From Deltaproteobacteria bacterium (GTDB lineage: Bacteria; Desulfobacterota; Desulfobacteria; Desulfobacterales; ETH-SRB1), in assembly GCA_030272815.1 (NCBI GenBank), contig JAJSZT010000014.1, positions 1 through 64,000 of the forward strand: 64,000 nucleotides of DNA. Direction: 5' to 3'. The translations under genes and the position numbers were made by a program. Below the pieces are notes generated by a model, which saw nothing but the letters and a program-made list of their open reading frames with translations, was not told the DNA's origin and searched no databases. Below are positions 12,251-20,148 of the stretch, one piece after another. How positions within the stretch are numbered: the first letter of the stretch is position 1; the number at the start of each line of letters is the position of its first letter.

Positions 12251-12500
12251 CTTTATACCAGAGGTCGGCTCAAGGGGGTCAATTTTAGGTTAGCAAAAAT
12301 AGGTAATTGTCGGGCTTGAATCAGATGAACAAAATGGATATGCTTTTCAAGCTTCTTTTTGGGAATTAAATGAATCAAAAAAATTAGATGGATTTTTTAA
12401 TTTTATTTTGGAATAAGATAAGAGGAATTAAATTCTCGCAACATAATTAACTCGCAACATAACGTCTCTTACACCCCATTACACCCGGGAGGTTTCAACC
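12251..12500. other. Intergenic DNA with an unidentified gene tail
   Basis: From 12315 to 12416 one plus frame reads LESDEQNGYAFQASFWELNE followed by a short Lys/Phe-rich end and a stop. This looks like the tail of a lost gene; I do not recognise the family. The rest holds a CGCAACATAA direct repeat (12436 and 12452) and the ribosome-binding site of the next gene. Confidence 0.4.
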
Positions 12501-12755
12501 ATGAGCGGTCAAATGATGGATTACAAAGAAAAAGTAATAAAAGAGTTAGAGGATCTTTCGAAGCAGAAGATTAATGAGGTTATTGATTTTATTGGTTACT
12601 TAAAGTCCAAGGATGCAAAAAGAGGAAGAAATAAGAAAATAGATACCCTTAATACCAAGGATAATGCTCTTTTATCAATTATTGGTATCGGAGAAAGTGC
12701 AGCGCCCCATGACCTTGCTCAAAATCATGACAAATATGCTTATGGTGATTTATGA
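12501..12755 (+). CDS. Putative antitoxin (DUF2281-like)
   Basis: 84 residues starting with a helix (YKEKVIKELEDLSKQKINEVIDFIGYLKSK) typical of DUF2281-type and VapB-like antitoxins, then a charged linker and an end APHDLAQNHDKYAYGDL. The same end pattern (AEHHDHYLYG) appears in the antitoxin at 26769. A CCGGGAGG site precedes the start. The stop overlaps the ATG of the PIN toxin, giving a complete module. Confidence 0.68.
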   Translation: MSGQMMDYKEKVIKELEDLSKQKINEVIDFIGYLKSKDAKRGRNKKIDTLNTKDNALLSIIGIGESAAPHDLAQNHDKYAYGDL

Positions 12756-13180
12756 GAAAACCTATTTTCTTTGACAGCTGGGGATGGATAGCGGTGGTGG
12801 ATCGTAAAGATCCTTATCATGAAACGGCAAAAGCTTTTTATCAGGAGTACGTTAAGGGTGGGGGGATTCCCATAACTACGGATTATATTTTGGATGAAGT
12901 TCTCACTGTGCTCCGGAGAAGATTGACACACCAGGTGGTGGTAAAATTTGGAGAGGGTATCTTCCAGTCTGCAAGGGCTCAAAAACTCCGCTTTGAGCTA
13001 ATTGATAATAGAAGGAGAGAGAAGGCATGGGAATTATTTAAGAAATACCAGGATAAACCTGATATCTCCTTTACAGACTTTACCTCTTTTGTGGTGATGT
13101 CCGAATTCAAGGCAAGGAAAGTATTTACTGGAGACGAGCATTTTGAAAAAGTAAATTTGGGGTTTAAAAGAGTGCCATAA
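12752..13180 (+). CDS. PIN-domain toxin (VapC-like RNase)
   Basis: 142 residues with all the expected acidic positions of a PIN RNase: FFDSWGW near the start (first Asp), TTDYILDEVLT (Glu/Asp in the second helix), ISFTDFTSFVVM (third Asp) and VFTGDEHF (fourth). The length is normal and no damage is visible. It is coupled by a 4-base overlap to the antitoxin gene. Together they form one of the few apparently functional TA pairs in this stretch. The RNA target cannot be read from sequence. Confidence 0.82.
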   Translation: MRKPIFFDSWGWIAVVDRKDPYHETAKAFYQEYVKGGGIPITTDYILDEVLTVLRRRLTHQVVVKFGEGIFQSARAQKLRFELIDNRRREKAWELFKKYQDKPDISFTDFTSFVVMSEFKARKVFTGDEHFEKVNLGFKRVP

Positions 13181-13537
13181 ATGAGGAACATGAATAGCTT
13201 GCGGTTTTAAGGCTGAAAATGCGTTGTTTTTTGATGCCCAAAGCCATGTCCTCACTAAGCAGTCCTCGAATGATACTCCTTTCCTTCCGCTGATAGGGTG
13301 ATTGCTTTCTGTCAGCTTCATCCCTGCCCGCCTGGAGGGTAAATCCTGTCAGCCTTTTTACTATCGTACTGGGGTTAAATCCATTTGAGCTGTTTAACCG
13401 GGTCCAAAAATAAACCACATCTGACAGAAAAAAGAGGTTTTAAAGTAGCATAAATATCAATTGGCCAGCGAGTTATTTACTTATTTATGGACGTCCCGCA
13501 GGCCTTAACCAAACTCTGCTAATTTATTTTTGCGTGA
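13181..13537. other. Unassigned intergenic region
   Basis: I see no supported gene on plus. A minus frame (13418-13164) is open but overlaps the end of the PIN toxin gene and resembles nothing I recognise. The sequence is probably degraded former coding DNA. Confidence 0.3.
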
Positions 13538-13699
13538 GCCCTAAGCTTGGGGAAAGCCGCAGAACTTGCTGGATATACCCGCCTGGAATTTATCCGGAAG
13601 CTTCAAGCGGAAAATGAGCCAATCTTTGATTACGATGAAGCGCTTATTGATGAAATGATTAACAGCGCTAAAACCACCCCGCATATTGTTCAAGAATAA
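13538..13699 (+). pseudogene. UPF0175 antitoxin, 5'-truncated fragment
   Basis: The frame reads SLGKAAELAGYTRLEFIRKL and then EPIFDYDEALIDEMI to a stop, the C-terminal two thirds of a UPF0175 protein, with the family-typical P-I-F-D-Y-D tail. A TGA at 13535 blocks the frame upstream and the N-terminal strand is absent. A DUF3368 start follows at 13705, so this was a second UPF0175/DUF3368 pair. Confidence 0.75.
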
Positions 13700-13704
13700 C
13701 ATGT

Positions 13705-13750
13705 ATGAAAGTTGTATCCAATGCCCCAATTATTTCTTTAGCCACGATAG
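13705..13750 (+). pseudogene. DUF3368 toxin, N-terminal stub
   Basis: The frame begins MKVVSNAPIISLATI, matching the start of DUF3368 proteins (compare MIVVSNTSPLTNLAAI at 11050). It then stops matching at base 13750/13751, where sequence copied from inside the ABC-3C ATPase gene begins. Only about 15 codons of the toxin are left. Confidence 0.72.
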
Positions 13751-13825
13751 GCCGGAGTCGTTCTTCCTGCTTTGGCTTTGAAGCGATTCGAGGATGTAAG
13801 AGCCTTTCATTAATCGGTTGTTGCA
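13751..13825 (+). pseudogene. Internal fragment of the ABC-3C ATPase gene
   Basis: These 75 bases are nearly identical to 17409-17484 inside the intact ATPase gene (GCCGGAGTCGTTCTTCC...). Among the few differences, one turns a CAA into TAA. The fragment is fused directly to the DUF3368 stub. Confidence 0.85.
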
Positions 13826-13848
13826 ATTTTATCTTGATATTTGATTCC

Positions 13849-13884
13849 TAAATTCATAAACTGAAAATAGTATATGAATTTATG
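13849..13884. repeat. Small perfect inverted repeat
   Basis: TAAATTCATA and TATGAATTTA flank about 13 bases. It lies between the gene fragments and the following DUF4258/YgiT pair, and could be an operator or simply a remnant. Confidence 0.35.
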
Positions 13885-14032
13885 GAATGTAAGGATTATT
13901 TAGTTCGGTATTGGCCTTCGCCACCCAATAGTTCGGGACTTCAGGCTTAAAAAAATGGCTCTCATACCAACTTTTAGGCAAGTTCTTTCAATACCTGAAC
14001 ACTGAAAGCATGGATTTCTGAAAGGAAGATCA

Positions 14033-14377
14033 ATGGTCTCCGGCAATTTACTTCCAGACAATCCTATAGAATTTATACGGCACTGTGTGACGTACCGCAG
14101 AATTCTGTGGACTTATCATGTGAATATGCGGTTGAAAGGTAGATTCATTTCTCGAAATATGATCCTTGATTCCATTACTGACTATGAGATTATAGAGCAG
14201 TACCCCAAAGATAAATATTTGCCAAGCTATCTTGTTTATTCCCGTTATCAAAATCGCATATTCCATGTGCTGTTTGCCGTTGACGTGGAAGACGATAACG
14301 TACGAATCATTACCGCCTATTATCCAAGCCCACAGGAATGGGAGGAAGATTTCAAAACGAGGAGGCGATCACCATGA
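14033..14377 (+). CDS. DUF4258-family toxin candidate
   Basis: 114 residues with the DUF4258 pattern: an N-terminal helix (WTYHVNMRLKGRFISRNMILD), a central IEQYPKDKYLPSYLVYSR and the end RIITAYYPSPQEWEEDFKTRR. The closing tyrosine-proline and Arg-rich tail match the truncated copy at 10264. An AAGGAAG site lies upstream of the ATG. The stop overlaps the YgiT zinc-finger gene start by 4 bases. It appears intact and is the toxin half of the pair by family association. Confidence 0.75.
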   Translation: MVSGNLLPDNPIEFIRHCVTYRRILWTYHVNMRLKGRFISRNMILDSITDYEIIEQYPKDKYLPSYLVYSRYQNRIFHVLFAVDVEDDNVRIITAYYPSPQEWEEDFKTRRRSP

Positions 14378-14595
14378 AATGTCATGTGTGTGGATCTACA
14401 ATGAAATCTATGATCACAGATCTGCCCTTCAAATTAACTGAAGCAAGCATTGTTATCTTGAAGAAGGTACCCGTCTTGCAGTGTGACGGTTGCAGGGAAT
14501 ACTTAATAGATGATCCTGTATTGGAGCGTGTGGAAAAAAGCCTTGAGAAGGCAGATGTTGCGGCAGAGATAGAAGTGCTTAGGTATGCGGCTTAA
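14374..14595 (+). CDS. YgiT-type zinc finger antitoxin (MqsA-like)
   Basis: 73 residues from the ATG at 14374, chosen because it overlaps the toxin stop (ATGA) and starts MKCHVCGS. Two Cys pairs (CHVC and CDGC) form the zinc site; between them is the usual LTEASIVILKKVPVLQC strand pair, followed by the YLIDDPVLERVEKSL helix. It is the intact counterpart of the pair at 10264-10639. Confidence 0.8.
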   Translation: MKCHVCGSTMKSMITDLPFKLTEASIVILKKVPVLQCDGCREYLIDDPVLERVEKSLEKADVAAEIEVLRYAA

Positions 14596-14688
14596 ATTCG
14601 CCTAATTAAAGGATCAAGACGCAGAGGTAGAGAGAAAATGGTAAGGAGCTGTCTTCAACAGTTCTCCCTGGATATTCCTTATTACCAT

Positions 14689-14817
14689 ATTACCATAAAT
14701 GAAGATGTTCTGCCCGCCGAGTTGCCAAAGGACTTTGATTTGCAGCAATATATCGTTCCAACCCGCTTGACGGATGCCACTGAGCACGGCGGTTTGTTCG
14801 GTATTCGATTCGGATAG
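14689..14817 (+). pseudogene. 3' tail fragment of the ABC-3C ATPase gene (copy C)
   Basis: The frame gives ITINEDVLPAELPKDFDLQQ and then YIVPTRLTDATEHGGLFGIR to the stop, matching the last 42 residues of the intact protein with several substitutions. The copy starts abruptly after a small direct repeat (ATTACCATATTACCAT). Confidence 0.85.
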
Positions 14818-15200
14818 AGGCTGCGATTTTCATGAAGGTCGGTGATACCGACTTGCTGATTTTATAGAATAGCCAGCTTAAACTGGTTCTCATTGAGGGG
14901 TTACAACGGCAATTTTATGTTGAATCCTGTTCTGTTTCAGACCCATTCTTCAGATGGCCAGGGCAAGGTGGTTTTCTGTTGACCATAACCAGCTAATTTG
15001 ATATGAATTTTATAGACTCTGTGGGATTTCGTGTCATGGGCACAGTGAGGATGGACATTTCTGGCAATGACTCGTAAATGAAGCAGGAGGCGCGTATTTT
15101 GGAGCGATATGCGCTTTTTCGTACATTCTAATCTATCAGCAGAACAATCGTGCCATCTGGGAGTCTCTCCTTGTGTCATTTCCAAGGCAGCCAAAAGAAG
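14818..15200. repeat. Downstream-flank repeat, copy C
   Basis: Nearly identical to copy B for about 370 bases, including TTTTCTGTTGACCATAACCAG and the GAGCGATATGCGC palindrome. It lies directly upstream of the intact ABC-3C operon, so that operon is flanked on both sides by copies of its own downstream region. The last 130 bases before the operon (to 15331) show nothing I can assign. Confidence 0.75.
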
Positions 15201-15331
15201 GATATTGAGCAGGCTATTCAACGCCAGAAACATAGGGAAAAAATATTGAATCGTATCCCTTAGGACGTGAATCCCAAAGTCGATATCGAATAAGAAATTG
15301 TAATGTTGCTAAGTTAAGTTGGTGATATTAG

Positions 15332-16243
15332 ATGGATCAGTTTCGGCGTCACTATTACGAAGTTGTGTTTGAGCGAGACTTCATCAAAAAGAAGGGTGCC
15401 GCATTCCAGGATTTTTTCTCAGAGATTATGGGAAAGGGCTACCCAGGAGATTTTATCCGTACCCGACCGTGGGGACGCTCCGGTGACAGAAAGAACGATG
15501 GCTACTTGAAATCGCGAAAGATTCTGTTCCAGGTGTATGCACCGAATGAAATGACAGAAAGGGATGCCATTGCAAAGGTAGAAGAAGATTTCCACGGGGC
15601 CTTGCCGTACTGGAAGGCTTTTTTCGACACGTGGATCTTCGTTCACAATTCAAGAAACGGCCTTGGGCCAGGACTCGTGAAAAAGTTGCTTGAGCTTGAC
15701 AATGTCTATCCCGAGATCAAGATACAGACTTGGGACTACGACGCATTGAGAAAAGAATGTTTTCGGCTCAGCAAAGAGGACATCGGCGCAGTGCTCGGTC
15801 CCGCTCCCTCACAAAGGGACTTCCTCAATCTCGGTTTTGAAGACCTCAAAGTAGTACTGAAGACCATCGCGCGCCAGCCGGCTCCAAAAGAGCCAGACCT
15901 GAGCCAGGTCCCTCAAGACAAAATAGATATCAACAGACTTTCGGAAAATACTGCAAGCCTCATCCAGGCTGGTAGAACTAAGAGTACGCTTGTGGGAGAT
16001 TTCTTCGATGGCTGGCCTGACCCTCAATTCGGTGACGAGGTCGTCCAGGCGTTCAAGACAAAATATGAAGAACTGCGGGCTGCTGAAACCCCGCCCGATA
16101 GGGTTTTTCAGGAGCTTCAGATGTTTGCAGGGAGAGAGATCAGGCAAGACACCGGTCACGAGGCAGCGATTCTCGCTGTGTTGGCGTATCTTTTTGATCA
16201 TTGCGACATCTTCGAGGACTCAGTCGAGGGAGATCAACGATGA
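15332..16243 (+). CDS. ABC-3C effector: nuclease-like domain plus ABC-3C C-terminal domain
   Basis: 303 residues. The N-terminal half has a GRSGDRKNDGYL...FQVYAP pattern resembling the core of a PD-(D/E)xK-type nuclease domain, with the acidic residue in GD/ND followed by a strand. The C-terminal part (after residue 195; the WPDPQFGDEVVQAFKTKYEE helix) resembles the domain that links effectors to the ABC-three-component ATPase. The gene is first in a three-gene unit with 4-base overlaps at both junctions. By analogy with other ABC-3C systems, the ATPase would keep this effector silent until an invader is sensed. Nuclease activity is inferred, not shown. Confidence 0.72.
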   Translation: MDQFRRHYYEVVFERDFIKKKGAAFQDFFSEIMGKGYPGDFIRTRPWGRSGDRKNDGYLKSRKILFQVYAPNEMTERDAIAKVEEDFHGALPYWKAFFDTWIFVHNSRNGLGPGLVKKLLELDNVYPEIKIQTWDYDALRKECFRLSKEDIGAVLGPAPSQRDFLNLGFEDLKVVLKTIARQPAPKEPDLSQVPQDKIDINRLSENTASLIQAGRTKSTLVGDFFDGWPDPQFGDEVVQAFKTKYEELRAAETPPDRVFQELQMFAGREIRQDTGHEAAILAVLAYLFDHCDIFEDSVEGDQR

Positions 16244-16485
16244 TACTTCCCACAAAAAGAATCTCTGAGGGAAGATCCTTGATCGGAATCGGCAGTGACG
16301 TTCTCAGCCTCCTTGAAGATCCGAAAACCGTCTCACGACTTTGGGATGAGTTCCAACAAATGAGAAAGATGAAAACCGCTTCGTTACAGGTGACATACGA
16401 TTGGTTCGTGCTTGCACTGGACCTTCTTTACATGCTCAATGCTGTCAGTTTCCATATGGGCATTGTGAAAAGGATAGAGGTATGA
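16240..16485 (+). CDS. ABC-3C middle component (MC6-like)
   Basis: 81 residues from the ATG at 16240, chosen over an earlier in-frame ATG because it overlaps the effector stop (ATGA) and gives MILPTKRISEGRSLIGIG, the usual opening of the small middle-component family. The body (DPKTVSRLWDEF and WFVLALDLLYMLNAV) matches the conserved winged-helix-like pattern. Middle components are thought to bridge the effector and the ATPase. Its stop overlaps the ATPase start. Confidence 0.75.
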   Translation: MILPTKRISEGRSLIGIGSDVLSLLEDPKTVSRLWDEFQQMRKMKTASLQVTYDWFVLALDLLYMLNAVSFHMGIVKRIEV

Positions 16486-18233
16486 TTCACCGCATCTACA
16501 GCAGTCTGCCGAGCTTTAAGAATCTTGAGTTTCACAGCGGTCTCAATTTTGTACTCGCAGAAAAAACACCGGGTGCAACCGAACGACAGACGCGAAATCG
16601 TGCGGGGAAGTCCAGCATTACGGAGATCATCCACTTTCTCATGGCTGGAACCCTCGAAAAAAACTCTATCTTTCGGGACGTGCACCTCAAGAATCACTCA
16701 TTCGGCCTGGAGTTCGACCTTGGCGGACACATGGTCGCGATGGAGCGCGAAGCGGAGAATCGTTCAGTACTTACAGTCGCTGGTGGTGAGTACAATCACT
16801 GGCCTGTTCAGCCATCAGTCGACATGCGTACCGGAAAAAACATGATCAAGAACAGCCTGTGGAAGATCGTGCTTGGAAAAATCCTCTTTGAGCTGCCTGA
16901 ATCAGAGGAAAAGTATGGTCCCACGTTTAGATCATTGTTTTCCTACTTTGTCCGGCGACAATCCGTGCGGGGATTCACGGATCCCTTTCGACAAAATGAG
17001 AAACAACAGCCCTACGACCAGCAGGTTGCTATCAGCTACCTCATTGGCCTTGACTGGACGATTCCTCAGAAATGGCAATCGATTCGGGAACAAGAGAAAT
17101 CCCTCAAGGCTCTCAAGAAGGCTGCCAGGGAAGGTGCGCTTGGCGATATCATCAGCACGACCTCTGATCTACGCACCAAGCTTACGGTGGCCGAAGCCCG
17201 GGCCGAGCAGCTAAGACGGAGCACCGCGGAGTTCAAGGTTCTACAGGAGTATCGCGAACTCGAGCAGGAAGCATCCGACCTCACGAGGCAGATCAACAGA
17301 CTCGTTGATGAAAACACTATGGATCGTCAGCTTATCGACGATATCGAGGAATCCTTACAGGAGGAAGCCCCACCGCCAGATACCAAACTCGAGGAGGTGT
17401 ATCGAGAGGCCGGAGTCGTTCTTCCTGCTTTGGCTTTGAAGCGATTCGAGGATGTAAGAGCCTTTCATCAATCGGTTCTTGCCAACAGGCGCTCGTACCT
17501 TCGGGGTGAGATCAGTGCCTCACGTCGACAAATCGAACATAGGGAAGACACGATCAAAAAACACGAAGTACGGCGTTCGCAGATTATGGGTATCCTCCAG
17601 TCGCATGGGGCACTCGATCACTTCACCAGGCTTCAGCAGGAACTTGCTCGACTCGAAACCGACGTGGAAAACCTCAGACAGCGCCACGCAACAGCCGAAA
17701 AGTTGGAAACTGGCAAAACGGATCTCGATCTTGAGCGACAACAGTTGCTACGCCGCTTACGCCAAGATCACAATGAGCAAAGCGATATTCTGCGAATGGC
17801 AATTCTTGCTTTCGAGGAGATCTCCAACGCCCTCTATGAAGATGCTGGTAGCCTCGTAATCAGTGAAAGTCTCAACGGGCCGCAATTTGAAGTTAAGATT
17901 CATGGGAAGAGAAGCAGCGGTGTTTCAAATATGCAGGTATTTTGTTTCGACATGATGTTAATGAGGTTCTGTGCAGAACGAGGCATCGGGCCGGGCTTTC
18001 TCTTCCACGACAGCCATCTCTTCGATGGTGTCGATGAACGACAGGTTGCGAAAGCATTGCAGCTTGGAGCAAAAATGGCTGACAGCCTCGGGTTTCAGTA
18101 CATTGTTACCATGAATGAAGATGCGCTGCCCACCGAGTTGCCAGGGGACTTTGATCTGGAGCAATACATCGTCCCGACCCGTTTGACGGATGCCACTGAG
18201 GACGGCGGCTTGTTCGGTATTCGATTCGGATAG
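16482..18233 (+). CDS. ABC-3C ATPase, DUF2326-type (RecF/SMC-like)
   Basis: 583 residues from the ATG at 16482 (MIHRIYSSLPSF), which overlaps the previous stop; an open frame extends further upstream but is out of family. Residues 1-130 hold the Walker A (RNRAGKSSITE) after a typical FKNLEFHSGLN strand. Residues about 200-430 are charged and coiled-coil forming, as in SMC/RecF-like arms. The C-terminal domain has FLFHDSHLFDGVDERQ, the Walker B-like and D-loop part of DUF2326. This is the third member of the conflict system. Fragments of this gene occur at 11610, 13751 and 14689. Confidence 0.85.
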   Translation: MIHRIYSSLPSFKNLEFHSGLNFVLAEKTPGATERQTRNRAGKSSITEIIHFLMAGTLEKNSIFRDVHLKNHSFGLEFDLGGHMVAMEREAENRSVLTVAGGEYNHWPVQPSVDMRTGKNMIKNSLWKIVLGKILFELPESEEKYGPTFRSLFSYFVRRQSVRGFTDPFRQNEKQQPYDQQVAISYLIGLDWTIPQKWQSIREQEKSLKALKKAAREGALGDIISTTSDLRTKLTVAEARAEQLRRSTAEFKVLQEYRELEQEASDLTRQINRLVDENTMDRQLIDDIEESLQEEAPPPDTKLEEVYREAGVVLPALALKRFEDVRAFHQSVLANRRSYLRGEISASRRQIEHREDTIKKHEVRRSQIMGILQSHGALDHFTRLQQELARLETDVENLRQRHATAEKLETGKTDLDLERQQLLRRLRQDHNEQSDILRMAILAFEEISNALYEDAGSLVISESLNGPQFEVKIHGKRSSGVSNMQVFCFDMMLMRFCAERGIGPGFLFHDSHLFDGVDERQVAKALQLGAKMADSLGFQYIVTMNEDALPTELPGDFDLEQYIVPTRLTDATEDGGLFGIRFG

Positions 18234-18737
18234 ACGTAAGGCTTCTCATGAAGGTTGGTCATGCCAACCTGCTGATTTTATAGAATAGCCGATCCAGGCT
18301 GATTCTCATTGAGACGTGACAATGATAATTTTGAGGTCAAAGCCCTCCTTCTCAAATGTTGAATGCTATCCTGTTTAAGATCTACCTATCCATCAGCCAG
18401 CCCGGGCATGGTTGTTTTCTGTTGACCATAACTATCTAATTTGGTATAGATTTTTGGACTCTGGGGAGTTTCGTGTCATGGGCACAGAAAGGCGGTCAAA
18501 AGAACAATGAAAGAATAATTCAATATGGGATGTCCACTTTTTCTCCAGACTTTGATTAAAGCTGTAAAACTGAAAGGCGTCCACACCAAGGTCGTCGGCA
18601 CGTTTTTGTTGGTGAGATGTTAGGAGAACGGTTGGGCAGCTTCGTAGCCTCGTCTTGGAGCGGATAGGGGAATTCCGCTAAAGGAAGAGATCTGGAAGAC
18701 GACGGACATGAAACCATTTATTTGGGAGGGATGACAC
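18234..18737. repeat. Downstream flank of the ABC-3C operon (copy D) and livJ leader
   Basis: The first 360 bases are the divergent parent or sister of repeats B and C: the gene-proximal TCTCATGAAGGTTGGTCATG, the TTTTCTGTTGACCATAACTA segment and the AAAAGAACAATGAAAGA stretch. A deletion relative to B removes the region with the GCGATATGCGC palindrome. The final 140 bases carry the leader of the next gene, with a GGGAGGG ribosome-binding site. Confidence 0.65.
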
Positions 18738-19865
18738 ATGAAGAAAAAGGTATGGATCGGGATTGTAGCTTTAGTTGCAACGATGGTGTTAGTTGCTATT
18801 GTCTCATGTAGCAGTAAAAAGGAGACAACAGTCATCAACATAGGAGTTATCATGCCCTTAACAGGAGATGCTGCAATCTATGGGGTCCCGTCGTTTAAAG
18901 CCATGAAACTTGCGGTTAGCCAAGCAGAAGCTGACCTTTTAGTGAAAGGAGTTCGTGTTGAACTGATACCAGAAGATAGCCAAGCTAAGCCCGCCATAGG
19001 GGTGTCGGCAATACAGAAACTGATCAGTGTTAATCGCGTAAAAGTAGTTCTGGGTCCCCTAGCAAGTTCAGTGACGCTGGCGGTCGCTCCCATAGCTGAG
19101 AGCAATAAAGTGGTTCTTCTATCCCCTTCTTCCTCTGCATTAGCCATTACTTCAGCCGGCGACTATATTTTTAGGACAGAGCTTTCAGAATATTTTGGAG
19201 GTTTAGCTCAAGCCGATCTTGCAATTGATAAACTCAGTTACAAGAAAGTCGCCTGTATCTATATAAATAATGACTATGGTGCAAGTCTCTTTGAGGTCTT
19301 TAAGGAACGTTTCAGTAAAAGAGGGGGCATTATCACATTCGCGGAAGCATTTGCTCAAGGGACTACGGATTTCAGAGCAACTCTTGCAAAGATTTCCACG
19401 GTTCAGTCAGATGCAATTTTTGTGATCTCCCATGATGAAATTTTGAATTTCGTTCGGCAAAAGGTCAAGCTTGGTATTAAGGTTCCTATTTATACGACAC
19501 CGATGTTCGAAGACCGTCGCAATCTTGAGAAACTGGGCCCATTAGCAAATGGAGTCATTTATACATATTACGGAAGCTTCGATCCTGATATAAAGCTTGG
19601 GCCTACTGGATCGTTTATACAAGCTTATGAAGCAACATTCGGAGAACCGCCGACATACTACGCTGCTCTTGCATACGATGCAACACGCATTCTGCTGAAA
19701 GCCTTGGAAATCACGAAGTTCCAACCCGCAGAACTCAAAGATGCGCTTTACCAAGTCAAATCCTTTGAAGGAGTCACGGGGGATATGTCTTTTGACAAAA
19801 ATGGTGACATTTTGAAGACTGTCTCGCTTAAGACTGTGAAGGACGGCAACTTTACATTTTTTTAA
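18738..19865 (+). CDS. ABC transporter substrate-binding lipoprotein, LivJ/LivK type
   Basis: 375 residues, type I periplasmic binding protein. The N terminus has a hydrophobic signal and a lipobox (AIVSC), so it should be a lipid-anchored protein facing the periplasm. Motifs typical of branched-chain amino acid binding proteins are present: NIGVIMPLTGDAAIYG, VLGPLASSVTLAVAPIAE, VVLLSPSSSA and YEATFGEPPTYYAALAYDA. Neighbouring livH, livM, livG and livF genes complete the importer. The ligand could be an amino acid, amide or other small organic acid. An AT-poor leader with a strong GGGAGGG site precedes the ATG. Confidence 0.9.
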   Translation: MKKKVWIGIVALVATMVLVAIVSCSSKKETTVINIGVIMPLTGDAAIYGVPSFKAMKLAVSQAEADLLVKGVRVELIPEDSQAKPAIGVSAIQKLISVNRVKVVLGPLASSVTLAVAPIAESNKVVLLSPSSSALAITSAGDYIFRTELSEYFGGLAQADLAIDKLSYKKVACIYINNDYGASLFEVFKERFSKRGGIITFAEAFAQGTTDFRATLAKISTVQSDAIFVISHDEILNFVRQKVKLGIKVPIYTTPMFEDRRNLEKLGPLANGVIYTYYGSFDPDIKLGPTGSFIQAYEATFGEPPTYYAALAYDATRILLKALEITKFQPAELKDALYQVKSFEGVTGDMSFDKNGDILKTVSLKTVKDGNFTFF

Positions 19866-19873
19866 GGAGTGCA

Positions 19874-20122
19874 ATGATGCCTGACGAAGGTATATGGTGG
19901 AAAAGGTTTGGTAATAATAAAGTTCGAAAGATTTTCAAGGACCTAAGTGTTGGCGCTATAGTTCTTCTATTTAGCTGGCTGAAAAAGCATGGTAATACAA
20001 CAACAACAGTTCAAAGAATTTTCTATGACCTACTTATTGGCGTTATAGGCCTTCTATTTTACACCTTATTGACTAAAGACAAGCTTATTACTGGTATTAT
20101 AACCCATGGGTTGCCGTCATAA
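19874..20122 (+). CDS. Small two-helix membrane protein
   Basis: 82 residues starting 9 bases after livJ, with an AAGGAGTG site, so probably co-transcribed. Two hydrophobic stretches (VGAIVLLFSWL and LLIGVIGLLFYTLL) separated by a polar turn predict two membrane helices. I do not recognise the family. Its position between the binding protein and the other transporter genes may mean a role in the same process, or it may be an insertion. Confidence 0.5.
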   Translation: MMPDEGIWWKRFGNNKVRKIFKDLSVGAIVLLFSWLKKHGNTTTTVQRIFYDLLIGVIGLLFYTLLTKDKLITGIITHGLPS

Positions 20123-20148
20123 TAACGGCTAGTTGCGGGTTTTTGTAG

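Noticed and set aside
13164-13418. Minus-strand 84-residue frame as a transposase fragment
   Set aside because: No recognisable catalytic motif; overlaps the PIN toxin gene.
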